Below are positions 11,027 through 20,775 of a stretch of 64,000 nt of DNA, piece after piece. Below the pieces are notes generated by a model, which saw only the letters and a program-made list of their open reading frames with translations, had not been told where the DNA came from and ran no database searches. The stretch is from Gracilaria domingensis (lineage: Eukaryota > Rhodophyta > Florideophyceae > Gracilariales > Gracilariaceae), in contig VCMS01000027.1 of assembly GCA_022539475.1 (NCBI GenBank), positions 245,107 to 309,106 on the forward strand. Reading direction: 5' to 3'. Every line of letters starts with the position of its first letter. The first letter of the stretch is position 1. The translations under genes were made by a program, and so were the position numbers.

Positions 11027-11956
11027 TCAAATCCTTCCCATCCTTCTCTCCTCCTGTCCCCTCAGAATCCCCTTCGCAGTCCGCGCTACCTCCGCCGCAC
11101 TCCTAAACCCAGTCACCACCGGAGCTCCCACTCCCTCCCGCGGCACCTCCTCCACCACCTTCTTCATCTCCTTACGCCTCTTCTTCAGACGGCTCTTCCC
11201 ATCCCCAACCCCACCACCCTTTGTCTTCGGTGTCACAGGAGACCCCTTCTGCACCGCCACCCTTCCCACACTTCCCTTCTCCGTCTTTCCCTCCACACCT
11301 CCTTTCACCCTCTCCTCTTCCACCAATCTTTGCCTCTTGCACAGCTCCTTCACCTCCTTCTCCAGCACGTCCAACCTCTCGTTCAGAACCCTATTCTCCT
11401 CCCGCAACTCTCCAACCTCCCTTCCCGCACACTCCACTATCCCATACACATGATTTCTCATCTCCACTCCCAATACCGACAACGAATTCCGCAGGCTCGA
11501 AATCGCCTCAACCGAAACACCACTACCACCCCCACTCAGCACCACACCGCCCATTTCCGTTACAATCTCCACAATTCCATCGTCCAGTTGCTCCTTCATC
11601 ACCAACCCCAACATCCCCACCCTCGCCTTCATCTCCCCCACAAACCGCATCTCCCTGTCACCCTCTCCGCCCCCACTCTCTATCTGGTCTCCAACCTCTA
11701 ACTGACTCAGATGCACCGCACCCCTCCTCTCCATTGCGACCCCCTCCACCTCCAATTCTACCCCCTTCTCCACCTCATCACCATCCCCTCTCCTCGCCTC
11801 ACACTTCTTTCCTTCATCGGCCACTTCCCTCTTCTGCGACATCCGACCAGCCGCCGTAATCACGTCCTCTTCCCGCTTTGGTGACGGCGTCTGCGGTACC
11901 TCCTCCCCCTCCAACAGCGCCAACAGCTCCTCATCCTTCACGTATCCGTTCGACAT
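11027..11956 (-). CDS. Coiled-coil protein carried by the transposon, intact in copy 1
   Basis: A 309-residue frame from the ATG at 11956 (MSNGYVKDEELLALLEGEE); an upstream in-frame ATG at 12052 gives 341 residues but its extension looks non-coding. The N-terminal part is acidic. The middle is a strong heptad-type coiled coil (REENRVLNERLDVLEKEVKE, followed by LCKRQRLVEEERV). The C-terminal part is very basic (KSRLKKRRKEMKKVVEEV). Such a layout suits a DNA-binding or oligomerising protein. The other two copies carry stops, so this is the only uninterrupted one. Function unknown: either a second transposon protein or captured host sequence. The opposite strand gives artefactual proline-rich frames. 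Confidence 0.55.
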   Translation of the reverse strand: MSNGYVKDEELLALLEGEEVPQTPSPKREEDVITAAGRMSQKREVADEGKKCEARRGDGDEVEKGVELEVEGVAMERRGAVHLSQLEVGDQIESGGGEGDREMRFVGEMKARVGMLGLVMKEQLDDGIVEIVTEMGGVVLSGGGSGVSVEAISSLRNSLSVLGVEMRNHVYGIVECAGREVGELREENRVLNERLDVLEKEVKELCKRQRLVEEERVKGGVEGKTEKGSVGRVAVQKGSPVTPKTKGGGVGDGKSRLKKRRKEMKKVVEEVPREGVGAPVVTGFRSAAEVARTAKGILRGQEERRMGRI

Positions 11957-12589
11957 CTTCAGAAAAAGAAGTAGTAGTTGGATCGAAGTTTCCGCTGCGA
12001 TACAGTGCAATCGAGCTAAACTGTGCTGTCCACCCCCACTGTCCAACCACACGGGCTATATCCAGCACCATGATTGTCCCTGTTTCCCTCATCCCATTTC
12101 CCGCCAAAACATCTACTGTACACCTCCGCACCTTCCAATATTTAAGCGCCATCTCTCTGTCCCCTCTTCACATAGTCCCCACCCACCTCGCCTCGACCGG
12201 CGATATTTTTCTCTTCCACCATAACCTCACTCGATGGTTATAGCAAAACAGGAAGATATTGCCAGTGGAGGCAAGCTAGGGACTAGTGATTGTACTTAGA
12301 GTTGCTCACCCTCTGTCTCGACTGGGGGCATGTTCTTCTTCCGTCACATCCTTTGTGGGTTGTGACAAAAAAAGAATATGTCACCACTCGACACCGGATG
12401 GGTAACAATGGTAGCACGTAGAGTAGTTCATCCTCCCTCTCAGCGTCCACTGGGGATATATTGATGTTCTCTCACATCCTTTCCCGGTTGTGATACAAGA
12501 GAAATACATCTCCAATGGACACGGAGAATATAGTCGTGATAACACGTAAAGGTAACAATGTAATAAACAATAAATTTATGCTACTATCT

Positions 12590-12910
12590 CTAACCAACCT
12601 TTGGAAAACCAGCTATGACATGAGCTGGGTTACTCGAGCCAAAGATGGCAGATCCTGCAACTGAAATGTTTGCACCGGCCTTCACTACTCCTTTCACAGT
12701 ACTCAGTCCAATACCCCCATCCACCTGTATCCCTATTCTTGGGTACAACTCCCTTGCATGTCGCACCTTGTCAAGAACACCCTCCATAAACGCCTGTCCT
12801 CCAAACCCTGGCTCCACCGTCATCAACAATAACATGTCTACAACTCCTTCCTTCATAAGTGCTTCTACGACCTTTATAGACGTATTCGGGCGCAATCCAA
12901 CTCCATCCTT
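12590..12910 (-). pseudogene. Ribulose-5-phosphate 3-epimerase, C-terminal fragment
   Basis: The translation from about 12910 to 12590 is the C-terminal half of the (beta/alpha)8 epimerase of the pentose phosphate and Calvin cycles. Visible signatures: VGLRPNTSI, LLLMTVEPGFGGQAF, the catalytic-Asp motif IQVDGGIG and the phosphate-binding AGSAIFGS, followed by a natural-looking stop. The N-terminal half is absent and a stop precedes the fragment in frame, so it cannot make an enzyme. The same piece is present in copies 2 and 3. It looks like one captured exon or 3' segment of a host gene. Confidence 0.85.
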
Positions 12911-13307
12911 TTAATTATGGCAATCCAAGTGAAGCTATAGAACCCGTTCACGTCATTTATGAAGCCAAAATGGCTCCTTTCATCCTGTATTCAAGCTCCC
13001 CGTAACTCGTACTTTACCACTACTTTACAACTCAGGTTCGAAATCAGTTTCATTCATTGCACACTTTCTACTCTTCCACCTACCTTTCATAAAACATCAT
13101 CACACTTTGTGGCTTGTCGTCTCATACAAGCCCTATCATTCATTCAGTACAATCACATATCATACATTTCGCTCACTTTCACAAAGTGAACCATGTTCCC
13201 GTTCTGCGCTTCCTAACCGTTTTTACTTAAGTATCACTCTTTACCCCAGCAGTTCTCCGCCCCATCTTCCATTTCTATCGTCACACAAAAACATTCGAAC
13301 ACTTGCA

Positions 13308-14210
13308 ATGAACTCCCAGTGCGACATGCCTCCCACTCCGCCTCCGAGTCCCAGATACTCTGACGTCCCTCAGGCCTCATCTCCCGCCCGAAGGACTCGG
13401 GCCGTTATTGTTGGAAGGGGGCGTATAGGTACCATGCTGGCGAACGAAGAAGATACGGTCATTTCCGCACACGAATTCTGCAGCATGGCTGCTACCTCTC
13501 ATCTTTCTGATGTACCGATACTAGTTTGTGGAAGAACGAACACCTTGGAGACCGTAATTCAGGCTTGCCCTTATTCGCTCAGAGAGAATCTCGTTTTCTT
13601 CCAGAATGGAGACATCATACCATTGGTTTCGAAGCTCGGTGTGGACACATGTTCAAAAGTTGTCCTATACGTTGGTGTCCCCTCAAGAAACGCAGCTCCG
13701 CAGGATGGTGTCACTCCTCAAAGTCCGGATGGTCTCACTGTCGCAACAGGAAAGTGGGCCTCCAACGTTGCAGACAGGTTTAGGTCTATGGGTCTCACTT
13801 GCGGGGTTGTCGACGAAGACACATTTCTCGTAAGCTATTATGAGAAGCTCGTGTGGCTATCAGCGTTCAACATCGTCGGGGCCTCAAGAGGTTTCATTCC
13901 TATGGACGTAGTCGCTACGGAGTGCAGTACGGTTGTGCTCACAATAATGAAAGAGCTGTCGAAGATAGTTTCGCTTAAGACAGGTACTACTTTCAACCTG
14001 GAAGAGACCGTTGGGCGACTTCTTGCATATGGGAAAACTCTCGTTGGCTTCCCTACTTCTTTCTCCGACTTTCAGTTTAGGAACGCGTACTTCTACGACT
14101 TTTCCCGCCAAGAAAGAAACATTGTAGGCGGTGACCCCGCTCCTTTTCATACAAACTACGTCAACTTTGTTAAGGAAAAGTTATCCCCCTCCCCATTCCC
14201 CCAGCTTTGA
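13308..14210 (+). CDS. Ketopantoate reductase-like (ApbA/PanE fold) cargo gene, copy 1
   Basis: 300 residues from the ATG at 13308; the frame stays open upstream to 13107 but that extension is low-complexity. After a serine/proline-rich leader, a Rossmann nucleotide-binding motif appears (AVIVGRGRIGTML, G-x-G-x-x-G). Then come VFFQNGDI, YVGVPSRNAAPQDGVT, SPDGLTVATGKWAS and, in the C-terminal helical domain, YEKLVWLSAFNIVGAS, resembling the conserved K-x2-W/N-x3-N of ketopantoate reductases. Family members reduce 2-dehydropantoate with NADPH or act on related keto acids. Substrate here is unknown. The frame is open in all three transposon copies, which suggests a whole captured gene under some constraint. 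Confidence 0.65.
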   Translation: MNSQCDMPPTPPPSPRYSDVPQASSPARRTRAVIVGRGRIGTMLANEEDTVISAHEFCSMAATSHLSDVPILVCGRTNTLETVIQACPYSLRENLVFFQNGDIIPLVSKLGVDTCSKVVLYVGVPSRNAAPQDGVTPQSPDGLTVATGKWASNVADRFRSMGLTCGVVDEDTFLVSYYEKLVWLSAFNIVGASRGFIPMDVVATECSTVVLTIMKELSKIVSLKTGTTFNLEETVGRLLAYGKTLVGFPTSFSDFQFRNAYFYDFSRQERNIVGGDPAPFHTNYVNFVKEKLSPSPFPQL

Positions 14211-14289
14211 GGTTAGAACACATGACTTTTCGGTGTTGTAAACCTTTTAGAGATAGTGAAACATAAAAGTTACTTTATCGAAATGACCT

Positions 14290-14466
14290 GTTCCCTAACT
14301 TCACGTACGATGGACTGTCGAAGTAAAAACCGGAAGTTATCCACAATTTCGCAACTTTTATCGCCGGGATAGATAACAAACGCATCCATCTTCTGCAACA
14401 AGTCTCCAATAGCAGAATCCACTTCTTCTCTCCACTGCCACAGTTTGTTGTACACGAAATTGGAAT
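14290..14466. pseudogene. Chimeric fragment of two HAD-phosphatase genes
   Basis: About 45 bp match 61126-61170 (inside the plus-strand HAD gene at 60687-61559) and are joined directly to about 124 bp matching 61889-62012 (inside the minus-strand HAD gene at 61612-62472). Order and orientation are those of the full locus. The join to the sequence on the left shows TCC microhomology (60141-60143 with 61123-61125). On the minus strand the second part still reads YNKLWQW and DAFVIYPGDKSCEIVD. No phosphatase catalytic motif is included. Confidence 0.8.
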
Positions 14467-14472
14467 TGAGGT

Positions 14473-15393
14473 TCACCTTTGGTACCTTCTGACGAATTCG
14501 TCTGTACGTCTTGCTCCGAGTAGGTGTCCCTTGTGTTCCAGACCGCTCGCCAGAAACACTTGAACGTGCCATTCTTGCGGACAGAAGCACAACGTCATCG
14601 TCCTGCTGCTCCGCAGTTCCTGGTGCAGTTTGGGGTACAGATGGACCAGCTCCTTGTGCGGTGCGGATTGCGCATCCGCGTCTGGAAGGGGACCTTTTAT
14701 GATCTCATCTTCCTCCTCTTGCACAGCCGTCCCCTGCTGAACGGTCTGTTTCGACGCAGAAGATCCCCTTGTGTCGACGGTTTGATTCATCGCAGGAGAA
14801 GCCCTTTTCGACGCAGTGGGCTTCGTAACGGAGGTAGACTTTGTTTGACCTCTCCGCTTCGTAGCCGGGGATGCTCTCGTCTTCATAGACCGCTTCGTAA
14901 CAGACGACGGACCTGCCCGTGGAGGTGCTACTGATGCGCTACCTCTCGGTGTTGATGAACTTCGAATTGGCTCCGTGCGGCTTGTCGGCGTCATCACCTC
15001 ACTCATAGCGCTCACCGTTCCTCGCTTCGACGCCGGAATGCTGGCTGCCACCGGTTCCATCATTTTCCCATCCCAAGGAGCGGCCGTCCGGAGATCCTGG
15101 ATATATTGTGGAAGATCCAGGCCCTCCGCCCGGTAAGGGTAGAACGTCTGACCGCTTCGACTGATGAGAATATTATGAACCACCACAAGACCTGTGTCCA
15201 ATTGCTTCCCGTGCAACTCGCGGCGTAGAACACTTCCAATTCCATGCAACAACGCTTCCCCGACTATCACCTTTCCTTCATCCTCAATATCCATCTGCAG
15301 AGAAACCCGCATTCCACCTTGCAATAATCGAGTGCTCCGCCGAGTGCGAGGAGTCACGCTTTGCGTACGCTTTCGAACACGAGTTGGCTTCAT
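14473..15393 (-). CDS. Basic, Ser/Thr-rich transposon ORF, unknown function
   Basis: 306 residues on the minus strand. N-terminus is strongly basic (RVRKRTQSVTPRTRRSTR). A compact central part (about residues 30-110, with VVVHNILISRSGQTFYPYR) looks folded. It is followed by imperfect repeats of the type SVTKxxASKRASPA and an acidic patch (QEEEDEI). In copy 2 the equivalent stops after 219 residues. Its ATG overlaps the stop of the preceding ORF by four bases (ATGA). Unrecognised; it may be a DNA-binding accessory protein of the element. Confidence 0.4.
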   Translation of the reverse strand: MKPTRVRKRTQSVTPRTRRSTRLLQGGMRVSLQMDIEDEGKVIVGEALLHGIGSVLRRELHGKQLDTGLVVVHNILISRSGQTFYPYRAEGLDLPQYIQDLRTAAPWDGKMMEPVAASIPASKRGTVSAMSEVMTPTSRTEPIRSSSTPRGSASVAPPRAGPSSVTKRSMKTRASPATKRRGQTKSTSVTKPTASKRASPAMNQTVDTRGSSASKQTVQQGTAVQEEEDEIIKGPLPDADAQSAPHKELVHLYPKLHQELRSSRTMTLCFCPQEWHVQVFLASGLEHKGHLLGARRTDEFVRRYQR

Positions 15394-15764
15394 GTTGAAC
15401 AGCTATTGCAGTGAAAGGTGTATATCAACAATACGTTCGCTCTGGACGATACAAGAACGGATGCGAGCCTTTTAAATGGCGACTTACGCTGGGCACCCCC
15501 GCTTTCGGCAGCTCCTCCCAGCGCACTGCCAGTCTCGTCCGTGTCCTGTCCGTGGCCGCTCGCACGCTGATTGTACGCTTTAGAGTCGTGGAGTTCGCGC
15601 AATGATGACTCACGCGAGCAATGGTCGCGTTCTCTAATCATGCTCCTCAAATGCTTTGCATAGTAGTCAAGAGAACACTCATTTACTTCCATGTACAGCC
15701 TACTCCCGCGAATACACGTGGACAGCGGCGCCAACGTACCGGGGGCCGGGTGTAGCGAAATCAC
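15390..15764 (-). CDS. Small ORF preceding the basic ORF
   Basis: 124 codons, or 100 from an internal ATG at 15692 (MEVNECSLDYYAKHL). It carries a charged segment (MIRERDHCSRESSLRELHDS). A good splice donor (gcGTAAGT) occurs near 15490, but I found no acceptor that would join it in frame to the ORF at 15393. Present in copy 2 at 45595-45969. Unknown function. Confidence 0.3.
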   Translation of the reverse strand: MISLHPAPGTLAPLSTCIRGSRLYMEVNECSLDYYAKHLRSMIRERDHCSRESSLRELHDSKAYNQRASGHGQDTDETGSALGGAAESGGAQRKSPFKRLASVLVSSRANVLLIYTFHCNSCST

Positions 15765-15829
15765 TGCGGGGCGGCGTGTTTTGGGAGGTCCCGGGAAGGC
15801 GCCGAAATGTGGCCAAAACGTGCCCGCGA

Positions 15830-16340
15830 GCGGGGAGGGGTCGGTCGTGTTAGGGTACCTACCCTAACACGACCGGACCCCCCCGCCCGCGGGCATAAAA
15901 TCGCACATTTTTCAAAAAATCGTCCAAAACGTGCCCGCGGGCGAGGGGGTCCGGTCGTGTTAGGGTAGCTACCCTAACACGACCGACCCCCCGCGCCCGC
16001 GGGCACAAAATCGCACATTTTTCAAAAAATCGTCCAAAACGTGCCAGCGGGCGGGGGGGTTCGGTCGTGTTAGGGTAGCTACCCTAACACAACCGACCCC
16101 CCCGCCCGCGGGCATAAAATCGCACATTTTTCAAAAAATCGTCCAAAACGTGCCCGCGGGCGGGGGGGTCCGGTCGTGTTAGGGTAGATACCCTAACACG
16201 ACCGACCCCCCTCCTCCCGCGGGCATAATATCGCACATTTTTCAAAACATCGCCCAAAACGTGCCCGCGGGCGGGGGCGTCCGGTCGTGGTAGGGTAGCT
16301 ACCCTAACACGACCGACCCCCTCCGCCCGCGGGCACGTTC
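15830..16340. repeat. 110-bp tandem array of palindromic units, five copies
   Basis: The core gtgttagggta starts at 15847, 15957, 16067, 16176 and 16287, so the period is 109-111 bp. Most cores lie in near-perfect palindromes around TTAGGGTAGCTACCCTAA extended by GGTCGT/ACGACC and by GC-rich arms (GTGCCCGCGGGC). Between palindromes is a conserved AT-rich linker (ataaaatcgcacatttttc). Copy 2 has three units. The array lies just after the transposase, whose frame terminates in the first unit. Confidence 0.9.
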
Positions 16341-19300
16341 TGGCCACATTTTGGCACCCTCCGGAGACCTTCCAAAGCACTCCTCCCGGCTCTTCTGGCA
16401 GTGATTACGCTGCACACGCCGTGCACACATATCAAACTAGAGAAAACTAGCGCTTCACACCCACTTGATCCGCGACTTTTAGCACAATACGCGACCTTTG
16501 CAATAGCTCCGAATCGCGACGTGGCCGACATCAGAGCGACTACCTGGGCAACCCAAGTCTCTGAATCTTCTCCGCTTACCAATACAGTGGAAAACTTTGG
16601 CTTTCTACTGGGACCAAATGCTGGAGAAGCGAAGACACGTTGGATGATGGGGTATTTGGGTCGTCCAAGCTTAAGTGCCTTAGAAGACGAATCGAAGTGT
16701 TCAAGAGTCGGAACGAAACCGCCTTTCACGAGGGCCGAATTCACCAGAGTTATCCTTGTCTTTTCTGGGAAGTATGTAATAGAGTGCTCATCCAGTGTTT
16801 CTTTCACGAGACTGAGGAAAGGAGGAAGGGCCTGTTCACCAATTTGATCAAGAATCGACCTTGTGTCCGTACTTGAGAACATCTCTCTAACAGCAGTCCA
16901 TGTTTTTGAACTGGACATACTTGAAACACAATGTTGAAGAGCTCGTCAAGTGAAAGAACGCCCTCTCATTGCAAACCGAGGAAGCTGTGTGGAAGTTCCT
17001 GGTAAACCTGGATTACGCTGCTAAAGAGTATCGCCATTCCATTGCTTTCTAACATGTCCGTGCTCAATGGAGCGAATAGTCTCCTCCACAGCCGTTGCTG
17101 TTCTTCTGGACGTCTTTTTGTAGTGTCTCTTAAATAGCAGGTGTGCATGTTCATATATGCCTGCGTCGTAGTACTTGATACTTCCCAGACGGCGAATATC
17201 GTCCACGAGATGATCGAGAAGATGAAACTTCAAAGTTCCCAGTCTGGAAGGATGAAAATCCGCCAGAGTCTTTGTTGCGGAACGCTTGAAGGCTTCAATC
17301 TCCAAACTAAGACACAGGAGAGAGCTTTCAGTCCAATACGGGTCACGATTGTACCTGAATAAGGTCGAGAGCATGTCCGAGTACTGAGAGAAAACGGTTG
17401 TGATTGGGGCAACGTCCTGTTCTCCACAGCATATGTCAAAGAATGCTCCTATGAAGGGAAAGACCATGTCAAGTGCTTTGTAGTTTTTGGCCTCCAGCAT
17501 TCCACGGAGACCGTCTTTCTTGAAGATACCATTCAAAGATTTGCCTTTCTCCTGCGTGGAGAAATCGATATGTAAACCTTTGGCAGGAGAATCGCGTTCT
17601 ATGGCAGCTAGAATTGCGTTTGCATGGTTGAGGAGTTGGGTGCGTATCGTTCGAAATGAACGCGATGCAGATGTTCCTATTGTAGTGCACAGGGTGTCTG
17701 ACTGCAGTCTCTCGATTGTGGCCGTTTTTATCAACTTTGAGATGCCGAGATGCAAGTTGTGTAATGGTTCGAATGAGAACAGACTGTATGGAGACAATCC
17801 CGGGATCATTCCAAGGCTTACGGAAGTTTCGAGGAACGAAGGAATGAGAGATATGGAATTTGAACGCATCAGAGTATCCGCTTGAGATCTCCTCTCCCTC
17901 GCACGACGTGGACGTCTTTCCGCCTCGTCTTTTTGTGCATGTTGCAAGATAGCTGTGTATGTCTTTCGGATGCTTTTCGTGTGCTTTTGAGAACGTCCGT
18001 TGAATGAGGTGGGAATAGGACTGCATAAAGATGAGCGAGGGGCGTTGCATCTATGACACGGGCTTTCCGTTTTGGTCCCATGAAGAATGGACAGAATGTC
18101 CTTAGCCTCAGGAATATCCGCACAATAACTTGCAAGCAGAGGATGGCACACTCGACTTAGTTTGTCTTCGCCGATGAACTGAAAACCTTTCTGCGTGAGA
18201 TTTAGAATGGGCTCCAGGACTTGACGAAGAGATTCTTGAAGGATTTGCATCCTGGACTCGCGTAGAGACTTGCTAGAAACGAATGGCATTGCGTCTGCTT
18301 CAGATGCGGAAACCTCGATCAGTGTGGTAGGGAAGTATGCCACTACTGTGAGGTCATCACGGATACACTTACGGTGAAGCTCGTCGGAGAAGTTGAGAAA
18401 TATGAGGTGAAGAGGATAGGCGGTAACCGATGTTTGCTTTAGAGTTGTTGAAGACTTATCGGTGTATACCTGCAGAAGACCTACGAAAGATTCACTGTAA
18501 CTTATTTCTTGGGAGTACCACACTATTCTACTATCCAAAGAGCCCATGACCATTTCCTTAAGTTTTGAGGTGGCGTCTCTTGCGAGAGAGCCGGACATGG
18601 GGTGAGATATTTTCGTGGAGTGGGTCTGAGGTATAGGCTGGAAGAATGTGTTTTCGTTGTTAGCCAACTGGAGCTTTTTCACAAGTGTCTGAACGGGGTC
18701 CCTCGTGTAGAGGGTGGCGCTGAACTTACATCCTTCTGGCGAGACAGTTCTGCGATTGAAACCGTCCTTTGAGGCGTATCGTTCGAAAATGGCGTTCTTC
18801 AGTTCTGTACAGCGCTTGGAACTTGTTATGGTCTCGTTGAATCGCTTTTGCGAGAATCGCGGGTCCCGAAGTAGCCCAATTAGCTCGTCCGCCTCACGAT
18901 GACCAAGGTTGGAAGCTACTGAAGCCAGACAAACCGTGAGATAATCCATATGCAAATCACCAAGGGCCTCCTCAGAAGGCACTGGGCGGGAACTGCTTCC
19001 GTGTTCTCGCTCTAATGACGCGGGACCCGGGGAAGGAGAAACACAATGCGAAGTGTTCGGAATGGCAGGGGCGCACGGAGTGGGGTCGACGATGTCCTCG
19101 GACACTGGAGGCTCGGGAAGGCGACAAGGGGCAGTGACCGTTTCGGAAGATGCGGGCGCGGGCGCGGAAAGCTTGAGATGCTTGCTTCTCCGAATGGGCC
19201 GGCTATTGTCGTCTTCCAGCGCTGCTTTCAGACGAAACGGGCAATGGTTGACATGCTGTTGAAGAGATAAGACTCCTCGGCGAGTAACGAAGGGGCACCC

Positions 19301-19414
19301 ACGCTTCTTATGTGTACAGTAGTAGACCATGGGAAGAAGAAATGAACGAGAAACGACGACAAAGACTGCAAGGGAAGGGCGTCCGAAGGGAGAAGGAGGT
19401 CGAGCGACAGTCAA
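16304..19414 (-). pseudogene. Plavaka/CMC-like transposase, copy 1, with stop codons
   Basis: The likely start is the ATG at 19330 (MVYYCTHKKRGC); the frame is open up to 19414. The N-terminus has a Cys/His cluster (CTHKKRGC, HVNHC) suggesting a zinc finger. The catalytic region has YTDKSSTT then TAYPLHLIFLNF, LTVVAYFPT, HPLLASYCADIPEAKD, a CHRC pair, FEPLHNLHLGISK, and near the C-terminus GIYEHAHLLFKRHYKKTSRR. These match the block order of fungal Plavaka/CMC transposases with candidate D, D and E residues. Compared with copy 2, this copy has a TAG just after GNGDTL (about 17021) and a TGA a few codons later. The rest of the frame resumes at 16918-16304. Confidence 0.75.
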
Positions 19415-19695
19415 TATCGACGTGTTGCTCAGAACGGAGAATATATTTTGAGTTTAAATCACGTGCTTTCGTTCAAAAAGGAACGTAGGTACACGTCGAC
19501 CTCAACACAAGGGTGTACTTCTCGTATTATCTACCACTGGTTATAAACCTCTGGTTTCCCAACGTTGTACGCTGTACACTTGTCCAATCTCGCACAGAAA
19601 AATAAATCTCTTCCCTCCGCCGCCGCCCCCGCCCGATCGACGTCCGATCTTTTGTTACCGTCGTGATCCGTGCCATCCTCGCGTTCTACTCCGCT

Positions 19696-19760
19696 CCGTC
19701 GTACGTTTTTCCGCCCTCGCACTCGCTACGAAGTGCGAGGGCGGAAAAAAGTACGACGGA
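19696..19760. repeat. Long hairpin upstream of the transposase
   Basis: Two arms of about 28 bp (tccgtcgtacgtttttccgc... and its complement ...gcggaaaaaagtacgacgga) flank an 8-base loop near 19725. Conserved in copy 2 at about 49678-49742. It could be an inserted miniature element or a regulatory structure. Confidence 0.7.
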
Positions 19761-20204
19761 TTACGAAGTAGCGTGCTGAGAATGGATTCCATTAAGCGGA
19801 CATGAAGCGTACCTTATTCTCTTTCTCCGCCCTCGTCGGACGCCTCCATAAAGCGGACAGCATCCGTATCTCACGGATGTATTCCGTGCAGTCTTTCCGT
19901 GCAGTCTTTTCGTACGTGCTTCCATTTCCTTCTACGTATCTTTGTTCTAAACTAACCAATCCTCACCACGTCTCTTCGCGCTCTGCGACATGTAAACGGC
20001 AGGAAAAAGGCTTTGGGTTACTTTTGCGAGTTACTAGGTCCCTCGACTTTTCTAGCGCAACGTTTCTGTTTTGCTTTATCAATGGTACGTTCCATCGCAT
20101 TTCAAATGTATCCAACGGATCATTGACTAACTTATGGATACTTTCCGCTTGCGTATACAGGTAAATGACTTTTGATGCGTACGTAGCTCACGAGTTGCAG
20201 GTGC

Positions 20205-20300
20205 AGGTTCCTCAAGTAGGGAACCATGCATCTGGGCATGGTTCCCTACATGACGAACGGAGAGGATGAGGCGCTTCACGCCTCATCCTCTCGGAGTGCG
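20205..20300. repeat. Pair of adjacent hairpins near the right end
   Basis: gtagggaaccatgc pairs with gcatggttccctac, and gagaggatgaggcg with cgcctcatcctctc, each with a loop of about 5 bases. Both hairpins recur in copy 2 at 50945-51025. They are not tRNA-shaped. Confidence 0.65.
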
Positions 20301-20655
20301 TATGTGTTCTACCGTTACCGCAATTTGGTGCAGGTGCCCTCTGCGGCATCTGCCGCAGATTGCGCCTACACCCGCTTCATCATGGGGAAATGGTACATGT
20401 AATATAGCGAAGTAGTGGTTAGCAAAAGCGGTCGATAGAAGAATAGATACGAATAAAACGGTATGATTTCATAATGGGCATCATCTGTACTAGCACTAGT
20501 ATTCCATGCGTTGCAGGGTATCATTCCGCAGAAGGTATCGTGTAATGTGCACCTTAATGGAAACTGAACCTAGACTTCGCGAAATACAGTTCAGGTAGCC
20601 CTCGACTAAAGAACTAGCACGAGTGGAAAACCCACCAGTATTTACTGCACAGCGA

Positions 20656-20756
20656 TTCTGGACGACCCAAGCAACTATCTGCAGATTTTGAAATAATTGA
20701 TCTCGATATTTTTTCAAAAAATTTACTGGACGACCCTTGCCAATTTCTGGACGACC
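20656..20756 (+). repeat. Right subterminal repeats
   Basis: The motif (T/A)CTGGACGACCC occurs three times in direct orientation at 20656, 20725 and 20745, within 140 bp of the element end. Repeated subterminal motifs are typical transposase binding sites in CACTA-related elements. Copy 2 has the same three near 51387, 51456 and 51477. Confidence 0.55.
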
Positions 20757-20775
20757 CTCGCCAAAAACTAGCATC

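Noticed and set aside
10829-11859. Long proline-rich plus-strand reading frames, repeated in copies 2 and 3
   Set aside because: They are antisense to the coiled-coil gene. Lysine/glutamate-rich coding on one strand produces Pro/Ser/Leu-rich shadows on the other.
12590-12910. Functional epimerase gene
   Set aside because: Only the C-terminal half is present, with a stop just upstream in all three copies.
15847-16300. TTAGGG/CCCTAA motifs that look like telomere repeats
   Set aside because: They occur once per arm within 110-bp palindromic units, not in tandem hexamers.
15830-16340. CRISPR-like array
   Set aside because: The linkers between palindromes are also identical, there are no unique spacers, and the context is eukaryotic.
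19802-20164. 120-codon plus-strand ORF conserved in copy 2
   Set aside because: Conservation follows from the repeat itself; composition is not protein-like and the region holds the hairpins and transposase leader.
20205-20300. tRNA or small RNA gene
   Set aside because: The hairpins have the wrong lengths and no tRNA T-loop or anticodon arm; no promoter boxes were seen.
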